From: Anaerolineaceae bacterium
GTDB taxonomy: Bacteria > Chloroflexota > Anaerolineae > Anaerolineales > Anaerolineaceae
NCBI GenBank assembly: GCA_029265815.1
Contig: JAJUGU010000003.1
Location: forward strand, 248,001-312,000
Direction of reading: 5' to 3'
DNA length: 64,000 nucleotides
Part shown: positions 26,122 to 34,421 of the stretch, piece by piece
How positions within the stretch are numbered: position 1 is the first letter of the stretch
Layout: every line of letters starts with the position of its first letter
Position numbers and translations under genes: made by a program
Notes under the pieces: model-generated
The model's input: only the letters and a program-made list of their open reading frames with translations
The model's database searches: none
What the model was told of the DNA's origin: nothing

Positions 26122-26190
26122 AGTATTGGATTAAAACCCAGGAAATGTTTTAATTCCCCGTTTTCGAAATCTATTTGAAGGATCGAGGGG

Positions 26191-27414
26191 ATGTTTTTAC
26201 CACAGCAAAAATTCCACTGTAAGAAGACAAAAGCTCAGGCAATGGTTGAGCTTGCATTAACTTTGCCGATCTTTTTAATTTTGGTTTTTGGAATTTTTGA
26301 AATCTCAAGGCTCGTCTTTATTTACAGCGCGATCTTCACCGCCAGCCGTGACGCAGCCAGGTATGGAGCCGCGGCTGGGAAAAATGCCTCGGGAGAAGTG
26401 TTCTATCGAGATTGTGCCGGCATTATTCAACGGGCAGGTGACGTTAGTTCTTTCGTTGACATTGATGAAATATTAGTTGAATATGACCACGGACCTGACA
26501 GCAATGGTGCTTCGGAAGTGTTTGCGGTATGTCCGTTGGCTGCAGATGAAGAATTGGAAGTTGGTGACCGGGTGATTGTGACGGTTACGGCAACTTATCA
26601 TCCAACCGTCAGGTTGTTGAATTTGATCGGAGACATTCCAATTACATCGGTCTCAGCTCGAACAGTTGTCACCAAGCTTGAAATCATGGGTACTCCGCCA
26701 AATACCAACACACCGAAACCAACCTATACCCCAACAGCATCACCAACATCTACGATGACGCCGACAGCCAGCAATACCCCAACCGAGACGGCGACACCCA
26801 CGTTCACTTTTACGCCGAGCAATACACCAACGATTACCAATACACCAACGATTACCAACACACCGACAATTACCGATACACCAACGATCACGCTAACACC
26901 TTCGATTACGCTAACTCCATCCGAGACATTAACCCCTTCAATCACACCGACGCCGACCGAAACCTTAACGCCATCAGTCACACCGACTCCGACGGTTACC
27001 AATACACCGAGGCCCACAAAAACACCAACCAGTACAAGGACTCCTACCCCTACCCAGCCAAGCATTTGCGGGTACTTTGATATGCCTGAGGAGTCTGTCG
27101 TGCGTGGTATTCAAAGTTGGACAATCTCGATTACAAACACATCCGGGGGAAATGTGAGCGTTCAAAAACTGGAAGCCTGGTGGTGGAATTACTCCAAGCT
27201 CGAAAAGATTTTACTGCGCGAAAAGATCATCTGGGGAAGCATCGAGGGTGTTTACTCGCCTTTAACGACTACCTTTATTGATACTGCGCCCGCCGATTTG
27301 ATTGTCTATCCGGGAACCAGTAATCTTCAACTGGCATTTTTGGATGATTATTTCAGTATCTTCTTTATCAAGGTTTATCTGAGCAATGGCTGCTATGTGC
27401 AATACTGGCAATAG
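26191..27414 (+). CDS. TadE-like pseudopilin with Thr-Pro stalk
   Basis: 407 residues. A TadE module occupies residues 10-65: AQAMVELALTLPIFLILVFG with the conserved Glu after the processing region, then SASRDAARYG-like sequence (TASRDAARYG). A periplasmic-type domain runs to about residue 165, then a Thr/Pro-rich stalk of about 120 residues built from NTPTIT-like hexamers. The C-terminal domain of about 110 residues (WTISITNTSGGNVSVQKLEAWWW) looks like an immunoglobulin-type beta fold. It is probably a membrane-anchored or pilus-associated surface protein. Two further TadE/TadG-type genes follow directly; no tad ATPase or secretin genes are in the window. Confidence 0.85.
   Translation: MFLPQQKFHCKKTKAQAMVELALTLPIFLILVFGIFEISRLVFIYSAIFTASRDAARYGAAAGKNASGEVFYRDCAGIIQRAGDVSSFVDIDEILVEYDHGPDSNGASEVFAVCPLAADEELEVGDRVIVTVTATYHPTVRLLNLIGDIPITSVSARTVVTKLEIMGTPPNTNTPKPTYTPTASPTSTMTPTASNTPTETATPTFTFTPSNTPTITNTPTITNTPTITDTPTITLTPSITLTPSETLTPSITPTPTETLTPSVTPTPTVTNTPRPTKTPTSTRTPTPTQPSICGYFDMPEESVVRGIQSWTISITNTSGGNVSVQKLEAWWWNYSKLEKILLREKIIWGSIEGVYSPLTTTFIDTAPADLIVYPGTSNLQLAFLDDYFSIFFIKVYLSNGCYVQYWQ
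26821..26892 (+). repeat. 18-bp tandem repeat coding for Asn-Thr-Pro-Thr-Ile-Thr
   Basis: Four adjacent 18-base units at 26821, 26839, 26857 and 26875. The first two are identical (AATACACCAACGATTACC); the third and fourth carry a few substitutions. They are part of a longer Thr-Pro stalk (26700-27060). Confidence 0.85.
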
Positions 27415-27429
27415 TAACGGATTGTGGAT

Positions 27430-27894
27430 ATGAAAACAAAACAGGGCATGAAACAGGAGAAAGCACAAAGTCTGGTCGAATTTGCTGGAGCTCTGGTGGT
27501 TCTGGTGATCATCCTGGCGGGAGTGGTAGATCTTGGAAGAGCCATATTTACCCTTTTTGCCATGCAGGATGCCGCAGAGGAGGGCATCGTTTTTGGGACC
27601 AGTTTTCCAACTCACTGTGATCAAATTCGTGAACGAATCCAGTACAATCTTGCCAACGAGATTCTTCCCGATGACATAACTGTGTGGGTAACTATTGAAA
27701 ACAACGAAGGTGTGCAGCAATCCTGCGATTCAATCCCGGTGAATAACGTTTATGCGGGCAAGGAAATGCAAATTGAGGTAACGCAAACGTTCAATATCAC
27801 CATGCCGCTTATTGGCGCGTTTGTGGGGCAAACAATTCCTTTGAAAGCAACAGCGAACGGTATCATACTCAGACCGCAGCCGCCTGACTATTAA
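27430..27894 (+). CDS. TadE-like pseudopilin
   Basis: About 154 residues. KAQSLVEFAGALVVLVIILAGVVDLGRAIFTLF is the single N-terminal membrane segment with the TadE-type Glu (quoted here in parts: QSLVEFAG, then a hydrophobic helix, then DLGRAIF). A short soluble domain with two Cys (THCDQI; QQSCDS) follows. ATG 27430 is preferred over GTG 27424. It is 15 bases downstream of the first TadE-like gene and directly upstream of a TadG-like gene. Confidence 0.85.
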   Translation: MKTKQGMKQEKAQSLVEFAGALVVLVIILAGVVDLGRAIFTLFAMQDAAEEGIVFGTSFPTHCDQIRERIQYNLANEILPDDITVWVTIENNEGVQQSCDSIPVNNVYAGKEMQIEVTQTFNITMPLIGAFVGQTIPLKATANGIILRPQPPDY

Positions 27895-27907
27895 GATGAG
27901 GTGTAAG

Positions 27908-29230
27908 ATGATGGAAAGAAAAGAAAAAGGACAAATTCTGATCATCCTGGCGATCGCCATGGTGGCGTTGCTTTCGATTACTGCTCTGGCAATCGATGGC
28001 AGCATGGTTTATAACGACCGGCGTACTGATCAGAGCACCGCAGATTCTGCAGCGCTTGCTGGTGCAGGAGCGGCAGCCCAGATTCTCAAAGATCATCATC
28101 CGACCGATTTTGTATGCGGCGGAGGTGAAGCCAAACCACTTGCGTATCAGGCCACGTTGGCTGCGCTTCAGGCAGCTTATGATTCAGCACTCGCAGATGA
28201 TGTAACGCTCACGCTTCAGGATACCAGCGCGGAGAATTATGTTCATATCACATGTAATCCGGGCAATTCTGGGAAAAAATACCTGGATGTCGAGGTGGTG
28301 GTCACTTCTACGGTGGAAACCACCTTTGCCAGGATAATCTCACGAGAATCGCTCACGACCAAGGTCAAGTCGGTTGCCAGAGTGTATCCAAAGCAACCCT
28401 TCGCGAACGGTAACGCGCTGGTTTCGCTTTCTAACAGTTGCGGAACAAACGTGGGTGGTATTGAATTTGCAGGTGGTTCGGATGTAGATGTCACCGACGC
28501 TGGAATTTTCTCAAATTCATGCATTAAAGCCCAGAGCAGTGCAACCAGCGTGATCGTGATCAATGGCAACATCCAATACTTGACCACCTGTACAGGCTGT
28601 GCCACTGCTGATATGGAACCAGACGCCACTCAGGCATCGGAACCGCTGCCAAAAGAAATCTTGAATTCCGATGATATCCCGGTATGCTCGGCTTCACCAT
28701 TTAAGAACGCTGATTATTCTACCGGTGTTCTTGAACCAGGGAACTACTATGGCTTATCCATTCCAGCAAAAAAAACCGTAGTCCTTAAGCCCGGGCTATA
28801 TTGTCTTAAAGGTGACTTAAATAACGGTTCGCAGTCTATTTTGAAGGCTGAACGGGTTACCTTTTCTATTCTTGAGGGAGATGTATCCATTAATCAAAAT
28901 GACAAAGGACTGACCTGGTTAACGGCTCCCGATTGCGAAACAAAGGATGCCACCTGTGATGTGCCCCCTGCTGTGAGAGGTTTATTGATGTACCTTGACC
29001 CTGCAAAACCGCACAGCGTTACTTTAAACGGTGGTTCTACCAACCTGTTCGAAGGGACGATCTACGGACCGAACACAACTTTCAAAATCAATGGTAATTC
29101 AGCAACCGATTCCTTTAAAACCCAGATCATTGGCAGCTACATCTACATTTCGGGCAGTAGTATGTTGAAGATGAATCTTAATGGTGCCGAAATGTACTGG
29201 GACGATTCATCAATTGACTTGATCGAATAA
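27908..29230 (+). CDS. TadG-like Flp pilus-assembly protein with C-terminal beta-helix-like domain
   Basis: About 440 residues. The N-terminus has the TadE/G-like helix (GQILIILAIAMVALLSITAL) and the hallmark DQSTADSAALAGAGAA. The remainder, residues about 130-440, is rich in Gly, Ser and beta-prone segments and is not recognised: GGIEFAGGSDVDVTDAGIFS, PGNYYGLSIPAKKTVVLKPG and LNGGSTNLFEGTIYGPN suggest a polymer-forming or beta-helical fold like those in DUF7305-type proteins. GAGG at 27898-27901 places the start at ATG 27908. An efficient terminator follows. Confidence 0.85.
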   Translation: MMERKEKGQILIILAIAMVALLSITALAIDGSMVYNDRRTDQSTADSAALAGAGAAAQILKDHHPTDFVCGGGEAKPLAYQATLAALQAAYDSALADDVTLTLQDTSAENYVHITCNPGNSGKKYLDVEVVVTSTVETTFARIISRESLTTKVKSVARVYPKQPFANGNALVSLSNSCGTNVGGIEFAGGSDVDVTDAGIFSNSCIKAQSSATSVIVINGNIQYLTTCTGCATADMEPDATQASEPLPKEILNSDDIPVCSASPFKNADYSTGVLEPGNYYGLSIPAKKTVVLKPGLYCLKGDLNNGSQSILKAERVTFSILEGDVSINQNDKGLTWLTAPDCETKDATCDVPPAVRGLLMYLDPAKPHSVTLNGGSTNLFEGTIYGPNTTFKINGNSATDSFKTQIIGSYIYISGSSMLKMNLNGAEMYWDDSSIDLIE

Positions 29231-29244
29231 GTAAACAAATAGTG

Positions 29245-29282
29245 AAAAAATCCCTGAACGTTTGATCTTCAGGGATTTTTTT
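29245..29282. terminator. Bidirectional intrinsic terminator
   Basis: AAAAATCCCTGAA (29246-29258) and TTCAGGGATTTTT (29268-29280) are perfect inverted repeats with a 9-base loop. A-tract and T-tract on opposite sides let it serve both the TadG-like gene and the convergent response regulator gene. Confidence 0.9.
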
Positions 29283-29290
29283 ATTCGAAT

Positions 29291-29980
29291 TTATTTTCGT
29301 GGTTTGTTCTTTATGGCTGGTTCAACATCCAGGCGGTAGCCTACTCCGCGGATAGTTTTAATATACCTGGGATGACGCGGGTTGTCTTCAATGGCCTGAC
29401 GAAGCCAGCTCATGTGGACGTCGAGCGACCGCGTATCGGCAGTGTAATCGGTTTCCCAGGCTTCGCGGAACAGTGCTTCACGCTCTACCACCTCACCCGG
29501 ATGTTCCATTAAGATCCGCAATAAAGTGACCAGGCGCGGGGTCAACTGCACCTGTTTTGTGTCGCAAATCGCACGCTTTTGGGTTACATCAAGGGTAATC
29601 GGTCCCGCAGTAATACCACCGTCATTCTGGATCGGGAGTAGATGTTTGATTCTGTTAATCAACTTCTGCATCGTAAAGGGAAGGACAAGCACCGTATCAG
29701 CGCCATAGTTATCATTGGGATCGCTATTTGGATCAATAACGAGAATGACCGGCAGAGAGGATTTCTTTTCATGCAACGCCTGGCAGATGCGTTTGCCGCT
29801 GGTGCGCATTGAAGAGGCATCAACCACCACCAGGTCAGGGATTACAGACTCGAGATGATTTAATGCCGCACTGCCACTGGGCACACTTTCAACAAGATAG
29901 CCCTTCTTGGTCAGCCCTGCGGCAAAAGAGGGGTGATCTGTGCGTTTTCCTTCAATTAATAAAATTCTTGACTTCAACAA
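29291..29980 (-). CDS. OmpR-family response regulator with degenerate receiver domain
   Basis: 229 residues. The N-terminal receiver (ILLIEGKRTDHPSFAAGL) keeps the phosphoacceptor-type Asp (LVVVDASS) but has lost the second acidic residue of the DD pair and the conserved Lys (VLVLPFTMQKL instead of KPF). The C-terminal winged-helix domain is normal: VEREALFREAWETDYTADTR, SLDVHMSWLRQAIEDNP and IKTIRGVGYRLD. It is therefore probably an atypical regulator that does not need phosphorylation. No histidine kinase is adjacent. The start is uncertain; TTG 29980 or TTG 29977 fit, with no clear ribosome binding site. Confidence 0.9.
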   Translation of the reverse strand: MLKSRILLIEGKRTDHPSFAAGLTKKGYLVESVPSGSAALNHLESVIPDLVVVDASSMRTSGKRICQALHEKKSSLPVILVIDPNSDPNDNYGADTVLVLPFTMQKLINRIKHLLPIQNDGGITAGPITLDVTQKRAICDTKQVQLTPRLVTLLRILMEHPGEVVEREALFREAWETDYTADTRSLDVHMSWLRQAIEDNPRHPRYIKTIRGVGYRLDVEPAIKNKPRK

Positions 29981-30104
29981 AGTTTACGACCCGTTTTTAT
30001 AAGATGTCAGTTTGAATCGAATACTTCTTAGAATATTGAATTCAACAATAAATGAACCTGTATATTATTCAATTTTCTGATACTTTCTTAATTGCACACC
30101 TGGT

Positions 30105-30156
30105 GGTACGATGGGCAGGCGGCAATGTGAAACGTACCGTAATTTTATACCCGCCT
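30105..30156. other. Interleaved inverted repeats, pseudoknot-like
   Basis: Two inverted repeats alternate: GGTACG (30105-30110) with CGTACC (30133-30138), and AGGCGG (30117-30122) with CCGCCT (30151-30156). The order A-B-A'-B' is that of an H-type pseudoknot, on either strand. It lies in the leader of the response regulator gene (minus) and upstream of the DUF151 gene promoter (plus). I cannot assign a riboswitch class; overlapping protein-binding sites are an alternative. Confidence 0.35.
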
Positions 30157-30209
30157 TTTGTTAGAGCAATTATACACTAAACTTAAAAAAAGAAAGATAA
30201 AAAGTCAAC

Positions 30210-30230
30210 ATTTCTTAAGAAATCTTTTTT
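30210..30230 (+). terminator. Palindrome followed by T-tract
   Basis: ATTTCTTAAGAAAT (30210-30223) is a perfect 14-base palindrome followed by CTTTTTTT. The stem is AT-rich and lacks a loop unless the centre opens, so it is a weak terminator at best; it may instead be an operator just upstream of the next promoter. Confidence 0.35.
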
Positions 30231-30245
30231 TAGAATGACTTCTCG

Positions 30246-30274
30246 TTGCGCCTCATTATTCCGCGTGTTAGAAT
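30246..30274 (+). promoter_or_regulatory. Promoter of the replication operon
   Basis: TTGCGC (30246-30251), a 17-base spacer and TAGAAT (30269-30274). Transcription would start near 30281, about 30 bases before ATG 30313. Confidence 0.55.
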
Positions 30275-30312
30275 TACACAGGGGATTGTGATGAAAAATT
30301 ATGGAGGTCGAA

Positions 30313-30936
30313 ATGACTCAAATGGTTGAGGTCACAATCGATAGCGTGCGGGTGAGCCTGACCAATCAGCAGCGGATTGTTATGCTGCGGGAAGTGGGTC
30401 AAGAGCGCTTTTTACCTATATGGATTGGACCATACGAAGCTGAAGCGATCACGATTTCCCTGCAGGAAATTGAGGTTGCGCGACCACAGACTCATGATCT
30501 TATGATTCAATTGCTTAATAAATTGAACGGCAGGCTGTTGCGCGTTGAGGTTGTTGCTCTTAAAGGTGATGTTTTTTATGGTAATCTGGTTGTGGAGATG
30601 AATCATCAAATCTACAATGTAGATGCCCGTCCATCCGATTCTATAGCGCTTGCAGTCAGGGCTCATGTTCCAATTCTGGTTGCCTCAGAAATTCTTAACG
30701 AAGCCGGGATAACTCCAGAACTGGATATCCAGGCCGAGGTATTGAATGAATCTGAACCTGACCTGCAAAAGAGGGCTGAAGAAGAAGCGGAAGAAACCAA
30801 AAAGCGTCTTTCAGTATTTGAGGATTTTCTCCAGAATGTAAAATTAGATGACCTGACTAAAAGAGATGGCGAAAATGATCAACCTGACGAAGATAATGAT
30901 CATGGATTAGATGAATTTCAAAAACCCGAAGATTAA
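30313..30936 (+). CDS. DUF151 / bifunctional nuclease family protein
   Basis: About 207 residues. Residues 1-130 form the BFN/DUF151 domain: VEVTIDSVRVS, RFLPIWIGPYEAEAI and the diagnostic DARPSDSIALAVRA. Plant and bacterial members have been reported as nucleases, though the bacterial function is poorly known. The C-terminal 70 residues are acidic and coiled (EEEAEETKKRLSVFEDFLQN), then Asp/Glu/Asn-rich. ATG 30313 has GGAGG 5 bases upstream; ATG 30301 is too early. It is the first gene of the dnaB operon, 25 bases before dnaB. Confidence 0.9.
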   Translation: MTQMVEVTIDSVRVSLTNQQRIVMLREVGQERFLPIWIGPYEAEAITISLQEIEVARPQTHDLMIQLLNKLNGRLLRVEVVALKGDVFYGNLVVEMNHQIYNVDARPSDSIALAVRAHVPILVASEILNEAGITPELDIQAEVLNESEPDLQKRAEEEAEETKKRLSVFEDFLQNVKLDDLTKRDGENDQPDEDNDHGLDEFQKPED

Positions 30937-30961
30937 GTAATGAAGTTATAGAGGATTTCAA

Positions 30962-32347
30962 ATGGGTAATTTTGCACCATACGAAGAAGAATCATCTACT
31001 GTGATCCAATCGCAGCCCAACAGCCGTGAAGCTGAAGAAGCGGTGCTGGGATCGGTCTTGATCAACCCGGAATCGTATCATGAGATTTCGGAGATCCTGC
31101 GTCCAGATGATTTTTATATCATTCGAAACCAATGGATCTTTGAAGTTTACATCCGATTGTTTGAAAAGCGCATGCCCATCGATATCCTGACGGTTAGCGA
31201 GATGCTTCAAGAACAAAACCGGCTGGATGAAATTGGCGGACAGGCATATCTGTTATCTCTGGTGAATCAGACACCGACTTCGTTACATGCCGAAGCTTAT
31301 GCGCGTATCGTGGAACAAAATGCCATCCGCCGCCGCATGCTGGCTTCAGCAAACGAAATGGCTAAACTGGCTTACAACCAGGAAAAATCGATCGATACGA
31401 TCTTAAGTGATGCTGAAAAATCAGTTTTCAGCCTCAGTTCGCGCCGGGTACGCCATGATCTGGAACCGATTCAAGTGGTGGTCAGTGAATACTATGATCA
31501 TGTGGATGAACTATCCAAGCGCGATGATGAGATCTTTGGTGTTCCCACTGGGTTGACAGATCTTGATCATTTACTGGGAGGTTTACAGCCATCTGACCTG
31601 TTAATCATCGCCGGCCGACCCGGTTCTGGTAAAACAGGCTTCTTGCTATCAGTGGCAAAAAATGCTGCCCAGAAGCACAAAAAGAACGTGGCAATCTTTT
31701 CACTGGAAATGTCCAACGAACAATTGGTTCAACGTTTAATCGCCCAAGAGACGCGGATTGATACCCAGCGCCTACGCACGGGCAAACTGCGAGATGAAGA
31801 ATGGTCAGTGTTCACCCAGGCTACTGAGGTACTCAGTGATGCTCATATCTGGCTGGATGACACTCCGGCGATCACACCCCTGGCCCTCAGCACGAAGTGC
31901 CGCCGCCTGGCAATGGAACACCAGCTCGATCTGATCATCGTTGATTACTTGCAGCTCATGGGTAGTGATTCGCGCACAGAGAACCGTGTTCAAGAAGTAT
32001 CTGCAATTTCTAGAAGCCTCAAGGTACTCGCCCGTGATTTAAAAGTTCCCGTTCTGGCTGCGGCTCAGCTTTCTCGTGCGGTTGAGCAGCGTGAGGGAAA
32101 GAAACCAATTCTCTCTGATCTGCGAGAATCAGGCAGTCTTGAGCAGGATGCAGACATTGTCATGTTCATTCATCGGCCGAACGCTGATGACAAAGATAAC
32201 CCGCGTAGAAATATTGCTGAACTGATTGTGGCCAAGCACAGAAATGGTCCGACCCATTCAGGAATCGAACTCGTGTTCCTTGAAAATCTGGCTAAATTTG
32301 AAAATGCCTTAAAGTTAGAAGACGAACCTGCCCGAAAGAAAAAGTAA
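30962..32347 (+). CDS. dnaB: Replicative DNA helicase DnaB
   Basis: Hexameric replicative helicase, 461 residues, normal length with no intein. The N-terminal domain opens with PNSREAEEAVLGSVLINPE; the C-terminal RecA-like domain has Walker A GRPGSGKTG (about 219-227), FSLEMSNEQLVQR, Walker B IIVDYLQLM, and LSDLRESGSLEQDADIVMFI with the arginine-finger region. The downstream DnaD-like and DnaC/DnaI-like genes are its probable loading factors. Start ATG 30962 has GAGGA about 7 bases upstream. Confidence 0.97.
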   Translation: MGNFAPYEEESSTVIQSQPNSREAEEAVLGSVLINPESYHEISEILRPDDFYIIRNQWIFEVYIRLFEKRMPIDILTVSEMLQEQNRLDEIGGQAYLLSLVNQTPTSLHAEAYARIVEQNAIRRRMLASANEMAKLAYNQEKSIDTILSDAEKSVFSLSSRRVRHDLEPIQVVVSEYYDHVDELSKRDDEIFGVPTGLTDLDHLLGGLQPSDLLIIAGRPGSGKTGFLLSVAKNAAQKHKKNVAIFSLEMSNEQLVQRLIAQETRIDTQRLRTGKLRDEEWSVFTQATEVLSDAHIWLDDTPAITPLALSTKCRRLAMEHQLDLIIVDYLQLMGSDSRTENRVQEVSAISRSLKVLARDLKVPVLAAAQLSRAVEQREGKKPILSDLRESGSLEQDADIVMFIHRPNADDKDNPRRNIAELIVAKHRNGPTHSGIELVFLENLAKFENALKLEDEPARKKK

Positions 32348-32350
32348 TTA

Positions 32351-33049
32351 ATGATGATGTCAACGTTCAAAGGGTTTTCAGCCAAAGCAAAGGATTCGGT
32401 TCCAGTTCCGACTGCTTTCTTTACCGATTTACTGCCGCAGATCGAGGATCTTGGAGAATTACGCATATCTTTATACGCGTTCTGGAATTTAAACGCACAG
32501 GTAAAAGAACCAAAGTATTTAGTCCTTTCAGATATACTTCGAGATTCCAATCTGGTGCAGATGTTTGGTAGTACCCGCATTGAGCAGGAAAATCATTTAC
32601 GTGAAGCGCTCGATCGTGCATGCTTGCGTGGAACCCTTGTGAATGCCCAGGTAGACGGTGAAATAATTTACTTCTTGAATACACCACGCGGCAAGGCGGC
32701 TAGAGATGGCCTGACCACTGGCGTATGGAAACCTGACCAGAATGATCTTGTACCGGTGCGCCTGGTGGCACAGCGCCCCAATATTTTTCTGCTTTATGAA
32801 CAAAACATTGGGCCTTTAACCCCGATCCTTTCGCAAATGCTTCAAGAGGCTGAAGATAGTTATCCAGCTGATTGGATCGAAGAGGCACTCAAAATCGCGG
32901 TCACACGAAACGCGCGTAATTGGAATTACGTAGAAGCAATTCTAAAGTCATGGAAAGAGAAAGGTCGCAATGAAACCGATCGGAGAGCCGGTAAGGAAGA
33001 TCGCAAGCGGGATAGTGAAGGAAAATATGCCGACTTCATCAAACACTAG
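32351..33049 (+). CDS. DnaD-domain replication initiation protein
   Basis: 232 residues. The N-terminal 110 residues resemble a winged-helix module (FFTDLLPQIEDLGELRISLY). The C-terminal part is a DnaD/DnaB2 domain: YEQNIGPLTPILSQMLQEA, DWIEEALKIAV and NWNYVEAILKSWKEKG, which carry the YEQNIG and WxYVxxIL signatures. In Bacillus such proteins help to load the replicative helicase at origins and stalled forks. It begins 3 bases after dnaB, so the link to helicase loading is strong. The basic tail (NETDRRAGKEDRKRD) could bind DNA. ATG 32351, 32354 or 32357 may be the start. Confidence 0.88.
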   Translation: MMMSTFKGFSAKAKDSVPVPTAFFTDLLPQIEDLGELRISLYAFWNLNAQVKEPKYLVLSDILRDSNLVQMFGSTRIEQENHLREALDRACLRGTLVNAQVDGEIIYFLNTPRGKAARDGLTTGVWKPDQNDLVPVRLVAQRPNIFLLYEQNIGPLTPILSQMLQEAEDSYPADWIEEALKIAVTRNARNWNYVEAILKSWKEKGRNETDRRAGKEDRKRDSEGKYADFIKH

Positions 33050-34364
33050 ATCAGAAACGGATTCAAACGAGGTGTGTCCGATCTGTGGCGGTGTGGGATA
33101 TTTACGCCGTGATCTGCCGGTGGGTCACCCTGATTTTGGAAAACTCACACCTTGCATTTGTAAACAGAATGAAACAAACCGGGCAGCCAGAGAAAAGCTC
33201 TACCGCATGAGCAATCTGGAAGCGTTCAAAGAAATGACCTTCAATTCCTTTTCAGTGCAGGGAAGGCTGGGTCTGGCCGATGAGCAGATCCGTTCACTAC
33301 AATATGCACTGAGTCAGGCACAGCAATTTGCAGGGTCACCTCGAGGATGGCTGGTATTGATGGGCTCATACGGCTGTGGCAAGACGCATTTGGCAGCGGC
33401 TGTTGCGAACACCTGTGTTGAATTTGGAATGAATACGATCTTCCTTACTGTTCCAGACTTGCTTGACTGGCTGCGTTTTTCTTATGATGCGCCTGACACT
33501 ACCTTTGAGGAACGTTTTGATGAACTGCGCAATGCCGGTTTGTTGGTGTTAGACGATCTTGGTGCACAAAACTCCACTAAGTGGGCTGGTGAGAAACTTT
33601 TCCAGATCGTCGATTATCGATATGCCCGTAAATTGCCTACGGTAGTGACCACCAACCTCGATCTCGAAGATCTTGATGACCGCATCCGTTCCCGCCTGCA
33701 GGATCCTGACCTTGTAACGCGTGTTCGCATTACAGCCCCTGATTATCGTTCACCGGTCAAAGATAAGCGCGATCCGCTACTTTACCAGCTTCAGCTGCTC
33801 AGTGATCGTTCGTTTGGAAATTTCAGTCTGCGTGAACCAGAAGGGCTGTCTCCTGAGATCCAGCTTAACCTTGAGAAAGTATTCAGGTTAGCGCAGGAAT
33901 TCGCTGAACATCCACGCGGCTGGTTGGTAATGACTGGAACTTATGGTTGTGGGAAAACACACCTGGCAGCAGCCATTGGCAATTACCGCAAAGGGATGGG
34001 CGACGACCCCATCTTCGTAGTTGTGCCTGATTTGCTGGATCACTTACGGGCTACCTTCAGCCCTTCCAGTACTACATCTTATGACGACCTTTTCAACCGT
34101 GTGAGATCCGCTCCAATCCTTATTCTCGACGATCTTGGAACACAAAGTGCCACTCCATGGGCGCGTGAAAAACTTTACCAGATCTTCAATGAGCGATACA
34201 ATGCCAAGCTGCCCACAGTCATCACCATGTCGTCAAACATCGAAGATCTCGATGCGCGCATCCGCAGCCGCATGCTTGATTCTCGGCTGTGCACCATTTT
34301 TGAAATTCTGGCTCCGTCTTACCGTAGTGGGTCGGTTAAACCCTTCCGCAAAGGCAAGCGGTAG
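33027..34364 (+). CDS. Helicase-loader-like protein with two tandem DnaC/IstB AAA+ domains
   Basis: 445 residues. A small Zn-binding-type N-terminus has Cys17, Cys20, Cys43 and Cys45 (CPICGG; CICK), as in DnaI/DnaC-like loaders. Two homologous AAA+ modules follow. Module 1: Walker A GSYGCGKT (113-120), Walker B LLVLDDLG (172-179), arginine finger RIRSRL (219-224). Module 2: GTYGCGKT (304-311), ILILDDLG (364-371), RIRSRM (411-416). Both look catalytically complete. Normal DnaC, DnaI and IstB proteins have one module. ATG 33027 has GAAGGAA upstream; ATG 32970 is in frame with AAAGG upstream and cannot be excluded. The gene overlaps the DnaD-like gene, which supports a helicase-loading role. Confidence 0.9.
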   Translation: MPTSSNTRSETDSNEVCPICGGVGYLRRDLPVGHPDFGKLTPCICKQNETNRAAREKLYRMSNLEAFKEMTFNSFSVQGRLGLADEQIRSLQYALSQAQQFAGSPRGWLVLMGSYGCGKTHLAAAVANTCVEFGMNTIFLTVPDLLDWLRFSYDAPDTTFEERFDELRNAGLLVLDDLGAQNSTKWAGEKLFQIVDYRYARKLPTVVTTNLDLEDLDDRIRSRLQDPDLVTRVRITAPDYRSPVKDKRDPLLYQLQLLSDRSFGNFSLREPEGLSPEIQLNLEKVFRLAQEFAEHPRGWLVMTGTYGCGKTHLAAAIGNYRKGMGDDPIFVVVPDLLDHLRATFSPSSTTSYDDLFNRVRSAPILILDDLGTQSATPWAREKLYQIFNERYNAKLPTVITMSSNIEDLDARIRSRMLDSRLCTIFEILAPSYRSGSVKPFRKGKR

Positions 34365-34421
34365 ACAGGCATACGTAATTAAATAATTCACCAGAACCTA
34401 GTTTTCTGTGCAGCCTTAAGT

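Noticed and set aside
26724-27065. Minus-strand Val-Gly-rich open frame of 113 codons
   Set aside because: Antisense shadow of the Thr-Pro stalk; the composition is that forced by the repeat on the other strand.
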